Shown one piece after another: positions 1 to 11,822 of a stretch of DNA of 40,692 nt. Source of the stretch: Podila epigama (Eukaryota > Mortierellomycota > Mortierellomycetes > Mortierellales > Mortierellaceae); contig JAAAVE010000013.1 of NCBI GenBank assembly GCA_015679605.1, positions 8,609 through 49,300 on the forward strand, given 5' to 3'. Every line of letters begins with the position of its first letter. Positions within the stretch are counted from its first letter, which is position 1. A program made the position numbers and the translations under genes. The notes beneath the pieces are model-generated. The model did no database searches. It was not told the origin of the DNA and saw nothing but the letters and a program-made list of their open reading frames with translations.

Positions 1-907
1 TTTTTCTTTTTCTTTTTTTTTTTTTTTTTTTTCGTGTTTCGTTCTGTCTTCTACTACACCCACAACTGTTACCATTACTACATACTCTAATTCTCAACGC
101 ATCTTTTTTTTTTTGTATACCGCCGCCATCCTCTTTTTTCTTTGTTTGCTTTTTTTTTCTCTTTGCATACATGTACACATGTACCATTACATGAATATTT
201 TTTTACAAAAATAAATTATTTTCGTTTGTCACTCACATAACAAAACAAAAAAAAAAATGCCAACAAGAAACGTTGTTCACTTTGATATTTTATCTCGCCA
301 TTTGACCATTACCTCCGCGGTAAAGGGTAACGCGCAGAATGTGGTAGTAGGTGGTAGACTTTGAGGACTAGATACTTTTTGTAGCGCTCCGAGGAGGTTC
401 ACAGTTCTTTTCTTTCTTCCTTTTTATATAAATATTTCAAAGAAAAATGTGCATGCATGCGTGTGTGTGTAAAGTTTAGAACTTTAGACTGACTGCATGT
501 CATCGCATGTAGGATTGGGGACGCGATTGAGTTGAAAGAGAATAGGTGCACCCCCCCCCCCAAAAAAAAAATCAATGCGATACAATGCAATAAAACCCTG
601 CAGCTATTTCGTAGCTCCACAAATTGCATTGTGTTTATGATGACACGACGATAAAATGGAAAACCCTTAGGATGTTGGAACATTTTTTTTAATACAAAAA
701 GCTATGGTACAATTATAGTAGAGGGGAAAGGAAAGAAAGGGGAGGGGTGAAATGTCATCCTGGATCTTCAACAGGATGTTTTCGACAATCCCAACTTTTT
801 TTTTTTTTTGTGTATTTGCCAAAAAAAAAAAAAAAAAAAAAAAAGGTTCAAAAGACTGTACAAGAAAATGTGGTATGCCTGTACGCGAGAACAGCGATTA
901 GCACCCA
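1..907. other. Intergenic, 3' flank of the cyclin gene
   Basis: No supportable gene. The stretch is dominated by T- and A-homopolymers (for example around 10-32, 545-570 and 821-844) and a short GT tract near 460-472. It contains the 3' untranslated side of the cyclin gene, whose stop codon lies at 910-908 on the minus strand. Short open frames here are low-complexity translations of homopolymers. Confidence 0.6.
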
Positions 908-3892
908 TTATGACTGATCTCCCATCAACAAGTTCCAGCAGACATCTAGATCCTGGGCTCGAGTTGAGAGGTCATAGTCTAAAAAGGTCAAAAACTCGTT
1001 TTCCATACGGTCAAGGTCCTCCACCCTCAAGATCGCAGATGACGCGTGAATACTGCCGCTGTTGTTGCTGTTATCGCCTGGGGTCGACATCTTGCGCGGA
1101 GCTGAGGATGGTTGGATAGGCAGTGAACCTGCTCCCAATGAAGGTGAGCCTTTGGTAGGCATTTCTATCTTGGTAGCGCCCGTTGTTGTCGTCGCCGCCG
1201 CCATACTCGTCACCAGTGCTGGCTTGAAAAATGAACCAAGACGCAAAAGACGGATCCATTCATGATTCGAGAGAATCAACTGAGCCTTGGACCGAGCATA
1301 TTCCCACGCTGCCTGCTGGTCCATCTGGCCCATGGTCTCCAAGTCTGACTCTACCCTTGTTGTTTTAGAAACACTGCTGTCTTTTGCTTGTTCTTGATCA
1401 CCATTTTGTGCTTTTCCATCACTCTCGTCGTTGGATGTTGATATTATGGTTGTGGGATCCGTGTAATCCGTCTTTTGTAATAGTCCCGCCAACTCGACAC
1501 TACATCGGTATTTGGCTGCAATGATGTATGCTACAAGGAACAATCGATGAGAACATCCTGACTCGCCCCTTGCCTCTGGGTATTTCTAATGGATTAAATA
1601 GAGAATGAAGACGTGAAATGGAAAATGTCAGAAGAGATGATTCCAAGAAACAATGAAAGAAAAAAAAGCAAAAAAAGAAAGCAAGCTACATGAGTACACT
1701 TACAGCTTTCAATCGATCCACATAGATTAGGGCAAGGGTCAGCGTGAGATTCGGATAGGGCACCTTTAAGAGTGGAGAGGGTCTTTCTTTTCGATTCGAT
1801 GGGATTGTTTGGGCATCCTTCCGAATGAGGTGGAAGGAAGGAGATGTTGGGCTAGGGAAGGGTAGCGCGTTCGCTTGCGTATGCGTATGCGAAAGACGGC
1901 GGGCAGTCAGGTAGTCGATCGAATGACGATGGCGTCGTAGAGTCGACTCGGAACGGATAGGCCCAGGCCCGGCCGAGAGAGGGGATGGTAATGTATCGGC
2001 AGAATTAGATAGTGGTGGTGGAGGTGATGACGCTATTGATACAGGTGCATGCTGTGGAGGCTGCGGCTGTTGTGCATGCGTGTGAAGGAGGGTGTTTCCC
2101 GATGTCAGGGTGACAATATGACGGATATAGTTGGCGAGTGACATGAGTGTCGCGGCGTGGGTGGGGTCAGCTGTCGCTGTCGTTTTCGTTGTCGCCGATG
2201 GTGTGGTTGTTGTTGTTGTCGTTATCGATGGCGTAGATGTTTTCGTCAGGTTGGATGGAGAAGATGAGGTTGGTTCCCACCGCGAGACGGTCAGATGGGT
2301 CGAGAAAGCTATCAATAGGAATAGAAAAAGAGACAAGATTGAAAGTCGATGCATGAGTGAAAGAGTGAAGGGCGAAGAATAGAAGAGTTTACGTGTTGCA
2401 CAAATAAAAAAAAAAGGGAGTCTAGGCGCACAGCCTGCAGCCTGCATGAAAATAAGGACCAAAAGTCCAAAATGCATTTCGATGTTCTTATTTTGGGTAT
2501 CGACATCGCAAAAAAACAAAACAAAAAGGACTCTTTGAAAGGTTGGGAAATGGACAGAAATGCTCATCCTTATTTGATGATAACACCAAAAATGGCTCTG
2601 CATAATAAAAAAGAAGCTGAGAAAAAAGAAAAAAAAACAAACCAAGCCCGCGTGTGGGTTTACGACAGTGGGGGCTTTGCCTTCAGGATAGAGACATTCA
2701 ACTTGTTACATTGTGGCATTGTGGTAGTGCATGTATCCATTGGACACGTGATGTACCCTTCTCCCCCCCATTGCAGTCAACAGCCGCGCGCCCCTTCCTC
2801 CCTTTCAATTAGTTGCCCTTACACAAGAAAACACAAATAAAGTTTTTTGGGATGGGTATGAACATTTAGAGTGAGAGTGAATGTATGAGAGGGAGCAAGA
2901 GGATGTACAAAAAAAAAAAAAAAAACTTCCTCCTCGGAGATGTTTCCGCCAAACGCAACTTTACCTATCGTTCGATACTCGACCTTGCCGCTGTCCTCTC
3001 GCTGCAAACGAGAAAAACTTTCTTCGAGTTCTTCACTGTGATCTGAGTATGCGCGTTGTCCTGCTTCTGAGCAAGGCAGGCCAAAGATTGTTGGTGATAG
3101 AGGGGAGGTTGCAGGAGCATCTTGAAGAGAGTAGTCACTCGTGCGATGCTGCTTTAGCTCATCATTGATGCAATCGTTCTTGTCATCACCTCTATTGCCA
3201 TTGCGGTTGGAACAGAATGACTGGCCAAAATGAAAAGGTGGGAGCGACAAAGTGTCGATGGTGGGTCGTCTTGGAGCCTCAAGGGCTGCTTTGATACGGT
3301 CGAAAAGAGTTGGGGGACGGTTCCTCCGCGGACTGGTCACTGTAGCTATTGGTCGTGTTGACAACCTTATTGTGTTCTGAGTTGGGCTTTCGAAGACCCT
3401 ATGACTCGACAGCGATGGTGAAATGGATGAGGGGGCAGATGCCGCGGAGACTGTCCGTGGTGAGTGAGGGCTACTCAGATGTAAAGGTGAGGTTGAAGTC
3501 ATATCGTGGCTAAGAGTTAGTGGGGTAGGATTGGGACGAGGCTGGTGGGGTTGACGTTTACTGATTCTAGAGGAAGATGACCCATGGATGGCGTGAAGTG
3601 GGTCTCGTCGCAGAGGACTGGAAACAAGGCTGGACATGTGAGTGGAATTAGTGGTATTAAGCGACGAAGAGGAGAGGGTATTGCGAGGAAGACTGGCGAT
3701 ATTGTTGGTGACGAGATCGCTGTCGTTGATTTGGTGGATGGATATGGATGTGGATGTGGATGTGGACGTGGATGTGGGTGTGGATGTGGGTGTGGACGTG
3801 GGCGTGGATGGAGATTTGGATGAGGACGATTCAAAGGCTCGACAGGTGGATGGTGATGCAAAGTTGGCCCCAGTGTGGTGAGGTCCGTTCAT
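908..3892 (-). CDS. PCL/PHO80-type cyclin with split cyclin box
   Basis: Model: exons 3892-2965, 2308-1704 and 1585-908, giving 736 aa. Donors are G|GTAAAG and GTAAGT, acceptors GATAG and ATTAG, and phases agree. The cyclin core lies in the second half: LALIYVDRLKA at the end of exon 2 joins KYPEARGESGCSHRLFLVAY at the start of exon 3 (residues about 501-531), the central helices of a fungal PCL/PHO80 cyclin. The C-terminal helices follow as SNHEWIRLLRLGSFFK and EDLDRMENEFLTFLDYDLS. The product would bind and activate a Pho85/CDK5-type kinase. Residues 1-309 are Ser/Thr/Pro-rich and look disordered. Low-complexity inserts interrupt the box in three places. The 656-nt first intron is unusually long, so exon 1 could instead belong to a separate gene; the exon 2-3 join is secure. 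Confidence 0.72.
3731..3815. repeat. Hexanucleotide tract (GTGGAT-like) inside cyclin exon 1
   Basis: Imperfect tandem GTGGAT/GTGGGT units on the plus strand. On the coding (minus) strand they read as Thr-Ser/Thr-Pro dipeptides. The units are multiples of three, so length changes would keep frame. Confidence 0.8.
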
Positions 3893-6800
3893 GATTTGGG
3901 TGAGCGGTGAATGTGGGATGCTGTTACTGTCGCGATATGGATGAAGAAGAAGTGAGGTGTTGTAGTTTGAGTGAGTGAGTGAGTGAGTGAGTGAGTGAGT
4001 GAGTGAGGAGAGGATATTAAGAGGAATGAGGTGTGTGAGAATGAGATTGTGAGTGTGAGTGCGATTGCGAATGGTAATGATATCGCCAACAGAAAAGTAT
4101 GAAGAACAAGAATAAAAAAAAAACAAAAAGTAGCAGAAAAAAGTTGAAGAGACGAATGGGCATGAACGTTCGTTATTTATCCATTTTTTGTGCTTCTCTG
4201 CTTCTCTGCTTCTCTGTTTGTCTGCTTCTCTTCTCTTTTCTTCTCTTCTCTTGAGATTGTTGCATTCCCTCCGAGGATGGGAAATCAGGGTGCACGCGTG
4301 TGGGTCAAGGAGGGGGGGCGAAGTTGAATGCTCTGAAGATGGATGGGTTGGACACACAAAGAACAAAAACGTTTTGAGAGACCAACCAGATTGCAATTCA
4401 AAACAAAAGTAAGCAACGTCGACTCCAGCAGGGTGAAGCATTATTTTTCTTGAACTCTACACAAAAACACCATCGTCTGTTTGATTGTGCTGCTCTTTCT
4501 TCTCCGCATGCATTGTTTTTGCAAAAGGAAACCAAAAAAAAAAAAAAAAAATGCAATGCTTCCGCCTCTCCGTCATTTTTTTTTCTTTCTCAGGAAAGCC
4601 ATTTCTAAAAGGTCAAAAAGTCAGCAAACCCACTACGCACGAATACCGAGAACAACATCGTCAACAAAAGGGACACTTTTTTCTTTGTCTATCTTGGCAG
4701 TTGTTATTTCAGTCCGTCTCTGGTGGATGGATGGTGCAACATTGTTGCGCAACAACGTTCGCACATCTTGTTAAGAAAAAATAAAAATAAAAATAAAAAT
4801 AAAAAAGAAAAAAAAGGCTTGCTTTGCGTGTAACCTTGTCTTTTTGCTCCGCGGACCATGGTCCACGATTTATCCTTTCCCCCTTGGTCAAAAGAAACAT
4901 AGTTTATTCTCTTATTGACACACACCCACAGAAATATTCTCCAATAAACAAGATACCAAAGGAAGCATGAAACGAAGTTTGGTAGCTAATCTGGACCAAG
5001 CTGTCCTCGAAGGCTTGTCAAAGTGTGGTAGTCCTTTTGGCCTAGCAAGAAGAGATCAAAGTCAACGACTACAGAACAAGAAAAAGGAAATCGCAGATTG
5101 CTCCCATAAACATTCGTCAAACAAAAAAAACCTGTTCGCGACCATTCAAGATAGATGGGTGCCCCCGTTCTGTTCTGTTCTGCTCTGTTCTCACCCAGAT
5201 GCTTACCCGCCGACATGCAATTGCTGACATGCTTACATGTTTACTGAATCTGTGTTTTTGTGTGTCCGAGCATTGATGATCAAAGCACCTTTTTCAAAAT
5301 CGGAGAATGTGCGCCAAAGAAGCGACCAACGAACAACGGCTATTCACTCTTAGCCCTGAAGATGAGCAGGAACGTGTGTCTGTTGTTTTGTACAGTGGAT
5401 CTGCCCTTTTGTTTCTTCTTTCTCTTTTTTACTTTTCCTTTATTATTTTTTCTTTGTCCTGCTACACTCCAAACAACATTCGACATTCCTTTTCTTTGTC
5501 CACTTCCTCCTCTACACCTCGTTCTCCATCTCCTCCAAAGAAAAACATTGTTACTCATCCACTCATACTTCCGCCAAGCTACTTGCTTTTCTAATCTGCA
5601 TGACCCAACTTGAACGTAGCACCTTGCACACCTCACCACGCACACATAAACCATGTCCACACTCTCTCTCCTCCGACATATTCCTCTCGTTAACCTTTTT
5701 GGCATGCACCTGCCTTGACGAGATCCAATCGCGACTTTTTGTTGTTTTTGTCAACCTAGATTCCTATTTATAAAAGGATAGTGTTCAGAAAACGTTCGAG
5801 AACACCACTCGGCTGCTTTTTTTATTTGATATAACTATTTCTGAACATTTTTGCTTTTTTTAATTCTACCTCTATCAAAGATCGGTAGAGATGTATCTAT
5901 CCCATTATATTAACATTATATTATGGTTCGACTCTTGGACTAGAACAAAAATGCTTATTTTTCCAAGCCTCGCCCTACAGCAAAAATCGAAAAGAAGAAA
6001 ATAGAGATCGGAGCAATATGACAACTCAGGAAACAAGATAACAAAAGACGAACTGTTTCTTGTTTGCATAATCATGGTCAGACAGGAGGAGAAGGTAGAC
6101 ATGTACTTGAGGAACTGAAAGGGGAGTAAAAAAAAAGGACAAGGACAGACTGGATGTGAAGGCGGCGAAGAACGATACTATCATTTGGACAAGGTCCTCG
6201 GAGAAAACGAGCAAAAGAACATTCGCACACATAAAAAAGGGATTACCATTTGGGAAGAAAACTCATCATGCGAGATGTGTGGTGAGGCATGGTGCGGTTA
6301 GGTGTGGCAGTCGACCATGGCCACCCCATGTCATGGACCCTTTCATGAAAGTGAAGCGACGCCTCCTTCCTCTTCCTCCCCGCATAAACAATGGACAAGA
6401 GCCAAGCTGGCATCCTTACTCATTTCCTCCATCTCCTCTTCCCTCGGAAGGGAATAGACTGAATCCTTTGGAAAAGCTCTCTTTTTTTTTTTTTTTTTTT
6501 GCCCCCATGTTAATTTCTCTTGCCTACAAATGCACGACCAAAAGAATTTTTTTTTTTTATGCCGAGGAGAAGCCTTCTTTCTTGGGCTTATGGAGTGAGG
6601 CTGTGACAATGAGCCAATCCTGAAATTCTCTGCCTGCATGGATGGTTGATTGAATCGATGGACGGATATTTACATGCATGGTCTATCAATCTGTTTACCT
6701 CATATCATGTTACCACCCCATGTAACAAGCGGCTACGAGTAGTTGGTTACCCGAGGACCTGTTCCAGGTTAGGGACTGGACAGGACAGGGACCCTTTAAA

Positions 6801-7820
6801 TTTGCTTTCCTTCCTCGGATATTAAGGTGAGATATATAGACGTATCGTCATAGGTTCAAGTAGAACGGAACTATAGGCGCGTCCAAAAAAAAAAAGGTGT
6901 AGACCAACCTGACCAATCCAAGTGTCCGCGTTGTCTCCATAGTCGCCAGCATCCGCGTGCATGCACAAATCGTCGCCTAGTCTTTCCAAAGAACGTTGTG
7001 CCGTTCGCTGCATGCGCAAAAAGAACATCACACATCGCACATCGAACATGAACAAGGGTTAGTCGTTCATCAAGGGTCAATTTAATCATGTACATGTCTG
7101 CAATAGACCATCGATACTCCTGCCTATCTACACTGCCTATCTTGGCTACCTACCTTACATACCACCTTACCTACCACCTTACCTACCTACCTTAACCCTC
7201 CTACATACTTTCTTCACAACTTGTCTTCTAGAATGACAGACACTCTTCATAATCAGATCTGTAGATATCGCCAGTTTCAGCCAGAATGAATAAACGCACA
7301 AAATGATAGTATGTCCCTCACTTGCTTGATGACATTTGGGTGGATGGTAAAAATGCTTCTCTCGTTCACTTGTGGATGAGAATATTTTTTTTTTGTCATG
7401 TTCATACCAGGTTCATACCATGTTCATGTTCATGTTCACGTTCATGTTCATGTGTATGCGCATGTCCATGTACATGTTATTACAAACACTGTCTCCACAT
7501 GGAGAGCCCTCATCGTCACCGTCGTATGTCGTTCCTGTTGTCCCTGTTGTGTGAATGTACCCCAACCACTCACTCAAGCAAGGGCAGTGAGCACCAAAAA
7601 AAAAAAACGCACACACACCCCGTTCATAATTCATTATTATTATCGCTCCTAATCTCTCTTTTTTTTCTTTTCTTCTTTTTTTCTTCTCGCTTCCTTCTAT
7701 CCCTCACTCACTTTTGCAACCACTCTGCCCACTCCCTCTTGAAGAGCTCATTCATACATATTTTTTTTTCTCGTCATCGACACATTCCATTGAATTTACA
7801 TTAGTTGGGAAACACGAGAA
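3893..7820. other. 3.9-kb gene-poor region between divergent genes
   Basis: I see no gene I can support. The region holds the upstream sequences of the cyclin (minus) and of the tau-like gene (plus). It contains many poly-A/poly-T runs (4533-4550, 4574-4582, 6481-6500, 6548-6559, 6884-6895), an AAAATA-type tract near 4776-4817, and a GTTCAT tract near 7417-7456. A TATA-like TATTTATAAAAGG stands near 5765 with no good frame on either side. Several open frames of 60-160 codons exist but are low-complexity and match nothing I know. Confidence 0.5.
3969..4007. repeat. (GAGT)n microsatellite upstream of the cyclin start
   Basis: About nine to ten near-perfect GAGT units, 77-115 bp upstream of the proposed ATG (3892, minus strand). 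It lies in the 5' untranslated or promoter region. Confidence 0.9.
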
Positions 7821-9687
7821 ATGGCAACATCAGTGTCTACACCTCCAAAACCTCTTCATGCGAAACTCGGTAGGAGCAACAGCAACACCAAGGCTGCTGT
7901 CGCACCTTCACCTGCAACCTTGAAAAAACCAACTCTGACCAACAAGGTCACTCCTGCGCCTGCCTCGACCACCACCACCTCCTCCCCTACCTCGCCATCC
8001 ATGCGTCCAACACTCAACAAACGCTTCTCTGGCATCCAGTCCAAGGTCGGATCCCTCGAGGCCATCCACTACAAACCCAAACCCTCCGAGAAAAAGATCC
8101 AAACGTTCAAGCATGACTTTTCTCATGTCAAGGCCAAGGTTGACCACACTCCACCGGCTGCCTTGCTCATTTCGACAGCCGCCTCCAAGACTTCTCCACA
8201 GACTTCGCCAATGACTTCGCCCTTGACCTCACCTTTGGCGTCACCGCCAACGCGCCCTGTGCGAACCACATCTACATCAACAACCTCTTCACGAACCCTT
8301 TCGAGGACGCCTTCGACCTCACGCCCTGGAGGATTAGGAGCCACGGCAGCAACAGAGGCGACAGCAAAAACCACAAGCACAGGGGCAAGGACCAACGGAG
8401 CATCCAAGTTCTCGGTGCGGACAGGCGGGCCGCAGCCCAAGGTATCTGCGATTTCTACTACAACCCCTGTGCATTCACCCACGAGCTCACGCCGAAGCTC
8501 AGCCTCGTCGACCATGACGAGTCCCACGTCCATGTCGGCGCCGACGAGCCCACGCCGTGTATCAAAGCACATCCTCCCAACCCAGAAAGCAGACTATTCA
8601 CATGTACGGAGCAAAGTAGGGTCATTGGACAATATTGCATACAAGGCCAATAGTGTGGTTCGGCCTGGTAGCCGAGGTTCAAGTGGTACGGATGAAGGCA
8701 GTAGTGCTCGATCGTCCTTGTCCACATCCACATCCACATCCACATCCACATCCACGACGACAATGAACAGTAATGGTGGAATTAGTGGACGAAGGTCATC
8801 GGCGCCCTCGTCGTTCAAGATTCCAAAGAGCAAGAAAGTGGATTACTCGCAGGTTCGTTCCAAAGTGGGCAGTTTGGATTATATCAGCCATGTACCTCAA
8901 GGTGGAAACATCCGTGTCTTTAGTGAAAAGCTATCGTTCCGTGAAAATGCACAGGTAATAATTGTGAGCAAGCAGAAAGAAAAGGGGGAGCCTAAGGGAG
9001 GGTATGAGGTGTGTGTGTGCGTGTGTGAATGTGTGTGTATGCGAGTGTGAATGTGAGCATGGCCACTGTGCGTGTGAGTTTTGCTCATGTTGCTGTCTGT
9101 TGCTGTTGCGTTTGCTGTTGTTGTCGTTGATGTTGATATTGTTGTTGCTGCATGCTTCTGTTGTGGTCAATTGTTGATGACAGAGAACTATTCTCTTCCT
9201 TCTCTTTATTGAGCTTTGCTTGTCTAACCCCTGCAAAAAAACAACCACACATGCAATTTTTTTTTGTTCTTTGCTCTCTCTCGCTCTCTCCATCTATACC
9301 CTCCGATTGAACCACACGTTACGCCATCTGCCACATCGCCCATCTTAATGCATGCCCTCGGACACTCAGTCCAAGATTGCAAGGGAGACCAATATTACAC
9401 AGTTCTATCAAGGTGATAGCTCCTTTGACACATTGGTACGCGAGTCCGAGACTGGTAGTCATCATTCGGGTGAGGAGGAAGCGGATGGACATGTCCCCGA
9501 CCAGGATATTAGCGATATTAATGAAGACCTCGGTGGCCTGCACGACTACGACGATGAAGAGCATGCTCCCAAGAGCCTTTTGTCGGTATTGGAGGAGGTC
9601 ACTGAGACCATTGGTGCCTTGGAGCTAGAGCAGGATGCCCAACAGCAAGCCCAACTGGACAACCAGGAGACCGCTGTCGCTCACTAA
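7821..9687 (+). CDS. Tau/MAP2/MAP4-type microtubule-binding repeat protein
   Basis: Exons 7821-8954 and 9370-9687 (donor CAG|GTAATA, acceptor CTCAG, phase 0), giving 483 aa. The product should bind and stabilise microtubules. Tubulin-binding repeats are visible at residues 69-98 (IQSKVGSLEAIHYKP), 259-275 (YSHVRSKVGSLDNIAYK) and 342-378. The last contains VRSKVGSLDYISHVPQGGN followed by EKLSFRENAQ, which runs over the splice junction into SKIARETNI. This matches the vertebrate tau repeat consensus V-x-S-K-x-G-S-x-x-N-x-x-H-x-P-G-G-G and the LTFRENA segment after tau's last repeat. VKAKVDH at 103-109 resembles the AKAKTDH just C-terminal to tau repeats. Linkers are basic, Ser/Thr/Pro-rich with many SP/TP sites; the C-terminal 90 residues are acidic. 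ATG at 7821 is the first start in frame. Identification of the family is firm; cellular role is inferred. Confidence 0.9.
8719..8757. repeat. (TCCACA)n hexamer tract in the tau-like gene
   Basis: About six TCCACA units in frame in exon 1, encoding a Ser-Thr run at residues about 301-311. It separates the second and third tubulin-binding repeats. Confidence 0.85.
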
Positions 9688-9976
9688 AAATGTCAGGTTA
9701 CCTCTGTCAATCAAACACAACTATCACAACTGTAGCTTTTTCGTCGTGTCGTCTCTCCCCTTTTTTTCATAATTCATTCCAACGATCCTAACAGCATAAC
9801 ACGCGTTGTTCGTCAAATATCAAATTCAGTGCATTTCATTCTTTCATCCTTCACCCCCCTATTATTTTTATTGTACAAGTTTGTGTTCGTGTTGGTGTTT
9901 GTGTTTGTGTGTATAAATGAATGTGTATGTGTTGGGCCAACGAATGTGGTGTAGTGTATAGCGTGTCAAAGGTGTC

Positions 9977-11822
9977 TTAGGTCCGTGGAATGACATGGAC
10001 CAAGAGGGGGTTCTTCATGGGCAATGTCAACGAAGGCACTGGCTCGGGTTCACTTTGACCTGGCACCAGCTTAAACTGAAAACGCGACGAGATCATGTGG
10101 ATCACTGTCAGGGCCTCAAGCGTGGCAAAGGTCTGGCCAAGGCAGATACGAGGCCCAGCATTGAAGCTTGAGAACTTGAATTGACTCTCCTTGCGCAACT
10201 TTGGCCAGACATGGTCATCACTTTGACGGACAGTGTTGGAGAGCAAACCCTTCTCGATCTCAAGTGAGTTGCCATCCATCCATCGCTCAGGCAAGAACTC
10301 GGGTGCCTGTGGTCCCCATACGGCTCGGTTGCGTCCGATCGCATACGTTGAGAACATGATACGCTCACCAGCCTTGACGACCACACCGTTGGGCAGCACA
10401 TCATCCGCCACGGCGGTCTTGAGGTTGCGAGGCACGGGTGGGTACAATCGCAAGGCCTCCAGGAAGACGGCGTTGGAGTAGCGCATCTCCTTGGTCAACA
10501 TTTCATATGTCGGCTTCTGATCAAGCTTGCTCAGTTCTTGCCAAATGTTTTGCTCCACTGCCGGGTTCTTCATCACCTCATAATACATCCAACTCAAGGC
10601 CTGGGCGGTCGTGTCACGTCCTGCAATGATAAAGTTGATAAAGACATCCCGAAGCTCAAGATCACTCAAGGCCCGTCCGTCATCATCGCGCCACTTCATA
10701 AACAAGTCCAGCAGATCTTCACGTCCAGTGCTTCCTTGGCGTACAGTTGCCTCTTCAGGTGTTTCCTTGCGACGCTTCTGAATGGCATCATATGCGTACG
10801 AGTCAATGACGGCGACCGCATCCTTCATCTTTTGAGACTTTGGCGTGAGTCGCTCCGTAACACGCCAAGCTGGGTTCATAAATCGTTCGTCTGTCTCAAC
10901 AACCGCGTAATCAAAGGCCGAACCAAAGACGTCCTTGCCGTCCGTTCCGAGAGAATCAATGTCGAGTCCAAAGGAGAGTTTTGCAAATGCGTCCAAGGTG
11001 AGTCGTAAGAACAGGGCTTGGAGATCCACTGGCCGACCTTCTTTGGCGGCACGGTCGAGGACTGAACAGAGCTGAAGGGAATGAGTCGTGAAGGCTCCAT
11101 CGATAAGAGCACGATAGATCTTTGTCGAGAACACATGTGATGCAGTCTTTCGATGCATCTTCCAAAGTGCTCCATCCGAGTTGAAGATGCCTATCAAGTG
11201 GGGAATGGGCAGATTCATTACGAGTTTTGTTTAGTTTTCGTTTTGGTTTTTTTGGTTTTTTGTGTATCGCGCGTGCATGCTCGTTGTATCGTACCGTTTC
11301 CAAGAACTTGGGCCAATGTAGAGTTGAGGATGTAACCCTTTTCATAGTTTTCAAAGTTGGTTTTCAAGATGTGTTCCAACAAGACAGGGTCATTGATGAC
11401 AATGATTCTACCAAGCCCCAGCATAGTTGTTGTCCTATCAACGATCATTAGAGATTAATAGAAGATAGGGTATGAGCCATCTGTCATGATGAGATAAACA
11501 AAGATACACATGTCATCAAAAAAAATAAAGTAAGCACTTACAAGATACTGCCTTCCGCCTTCTCAAAATTCTCGACTATCTGACTCAAGAATCTCTTGCG
11601 TGTACGAATGATATCAATCGTGTTGCCGATCAAGGGCCAACCCTTCCAGGAAATACCATCCAGATCAGGTCGGTTGTGAGTACCGATGGCTCGGTTGGGG
11701 TATTTTGCGATCAGACACAGGAGCGACAACAACGCGATCCAGCTGGCTCGTTGGGCCTGTGTCCGTGTTCTCTTTTGGATTTGGGTCTTGAGTATGAGGA
11801 TCAAGGACGATACGACCGACAT
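9977..11822 (-). CDS. Cytochrome P450, fatty-acid hydroxylase type (CYP86/CYP704-like)
   Basis: Exons 11822-11542, 11434-11295 and 11190-9977; donors GTAAGT and GTACGA, acceptors GATAG; 544 aa. Heme-thiolate monooxygenase anchored in the endoplasmic reticulum by an N-terminal hydrophobic segment (about residues 27-42). Motifs: I-helix AGRDTT (330-335), K-helix EALR (385-388), PERW (441-444), and heme loop FNAGPRICLG (483-492) with ligand Cys490. The GIFNSDGALWKMHRKTASH block and VDLQALFLRLTLDAFAK resemble plant CYP704/CYP86 and fungal CYP52-like omega-hydroxylases, so long-chain fatty acids are a plausible substrate. Exact family and substrate are inference. The gene converges on the tau-like gene with 289 bp between stop codons. 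Confidence 0.93.

Noticed and set aside
5340-5705. 121-codon minus-strand frame with several Cys and Arg residues, near a TATA-like element
   Set aside because: The frame is low-complexity towards its end, has no family resemblance, and the opposite strand shows equally long frames from the same T-rich sequence.
6156-6623. 155-codon plus-strand frame
   Set aside because: It runs through poly-T tracts giving Phe runs, shows no domain and has no splice or promoter support.
11190-11218. Using the ATG at 11218 as a separate P450 start
   Set aside because: Splicing at 11191 restores LGNGIFNSDGALW, a conserved P450 block, so that ATG lies in an intron.
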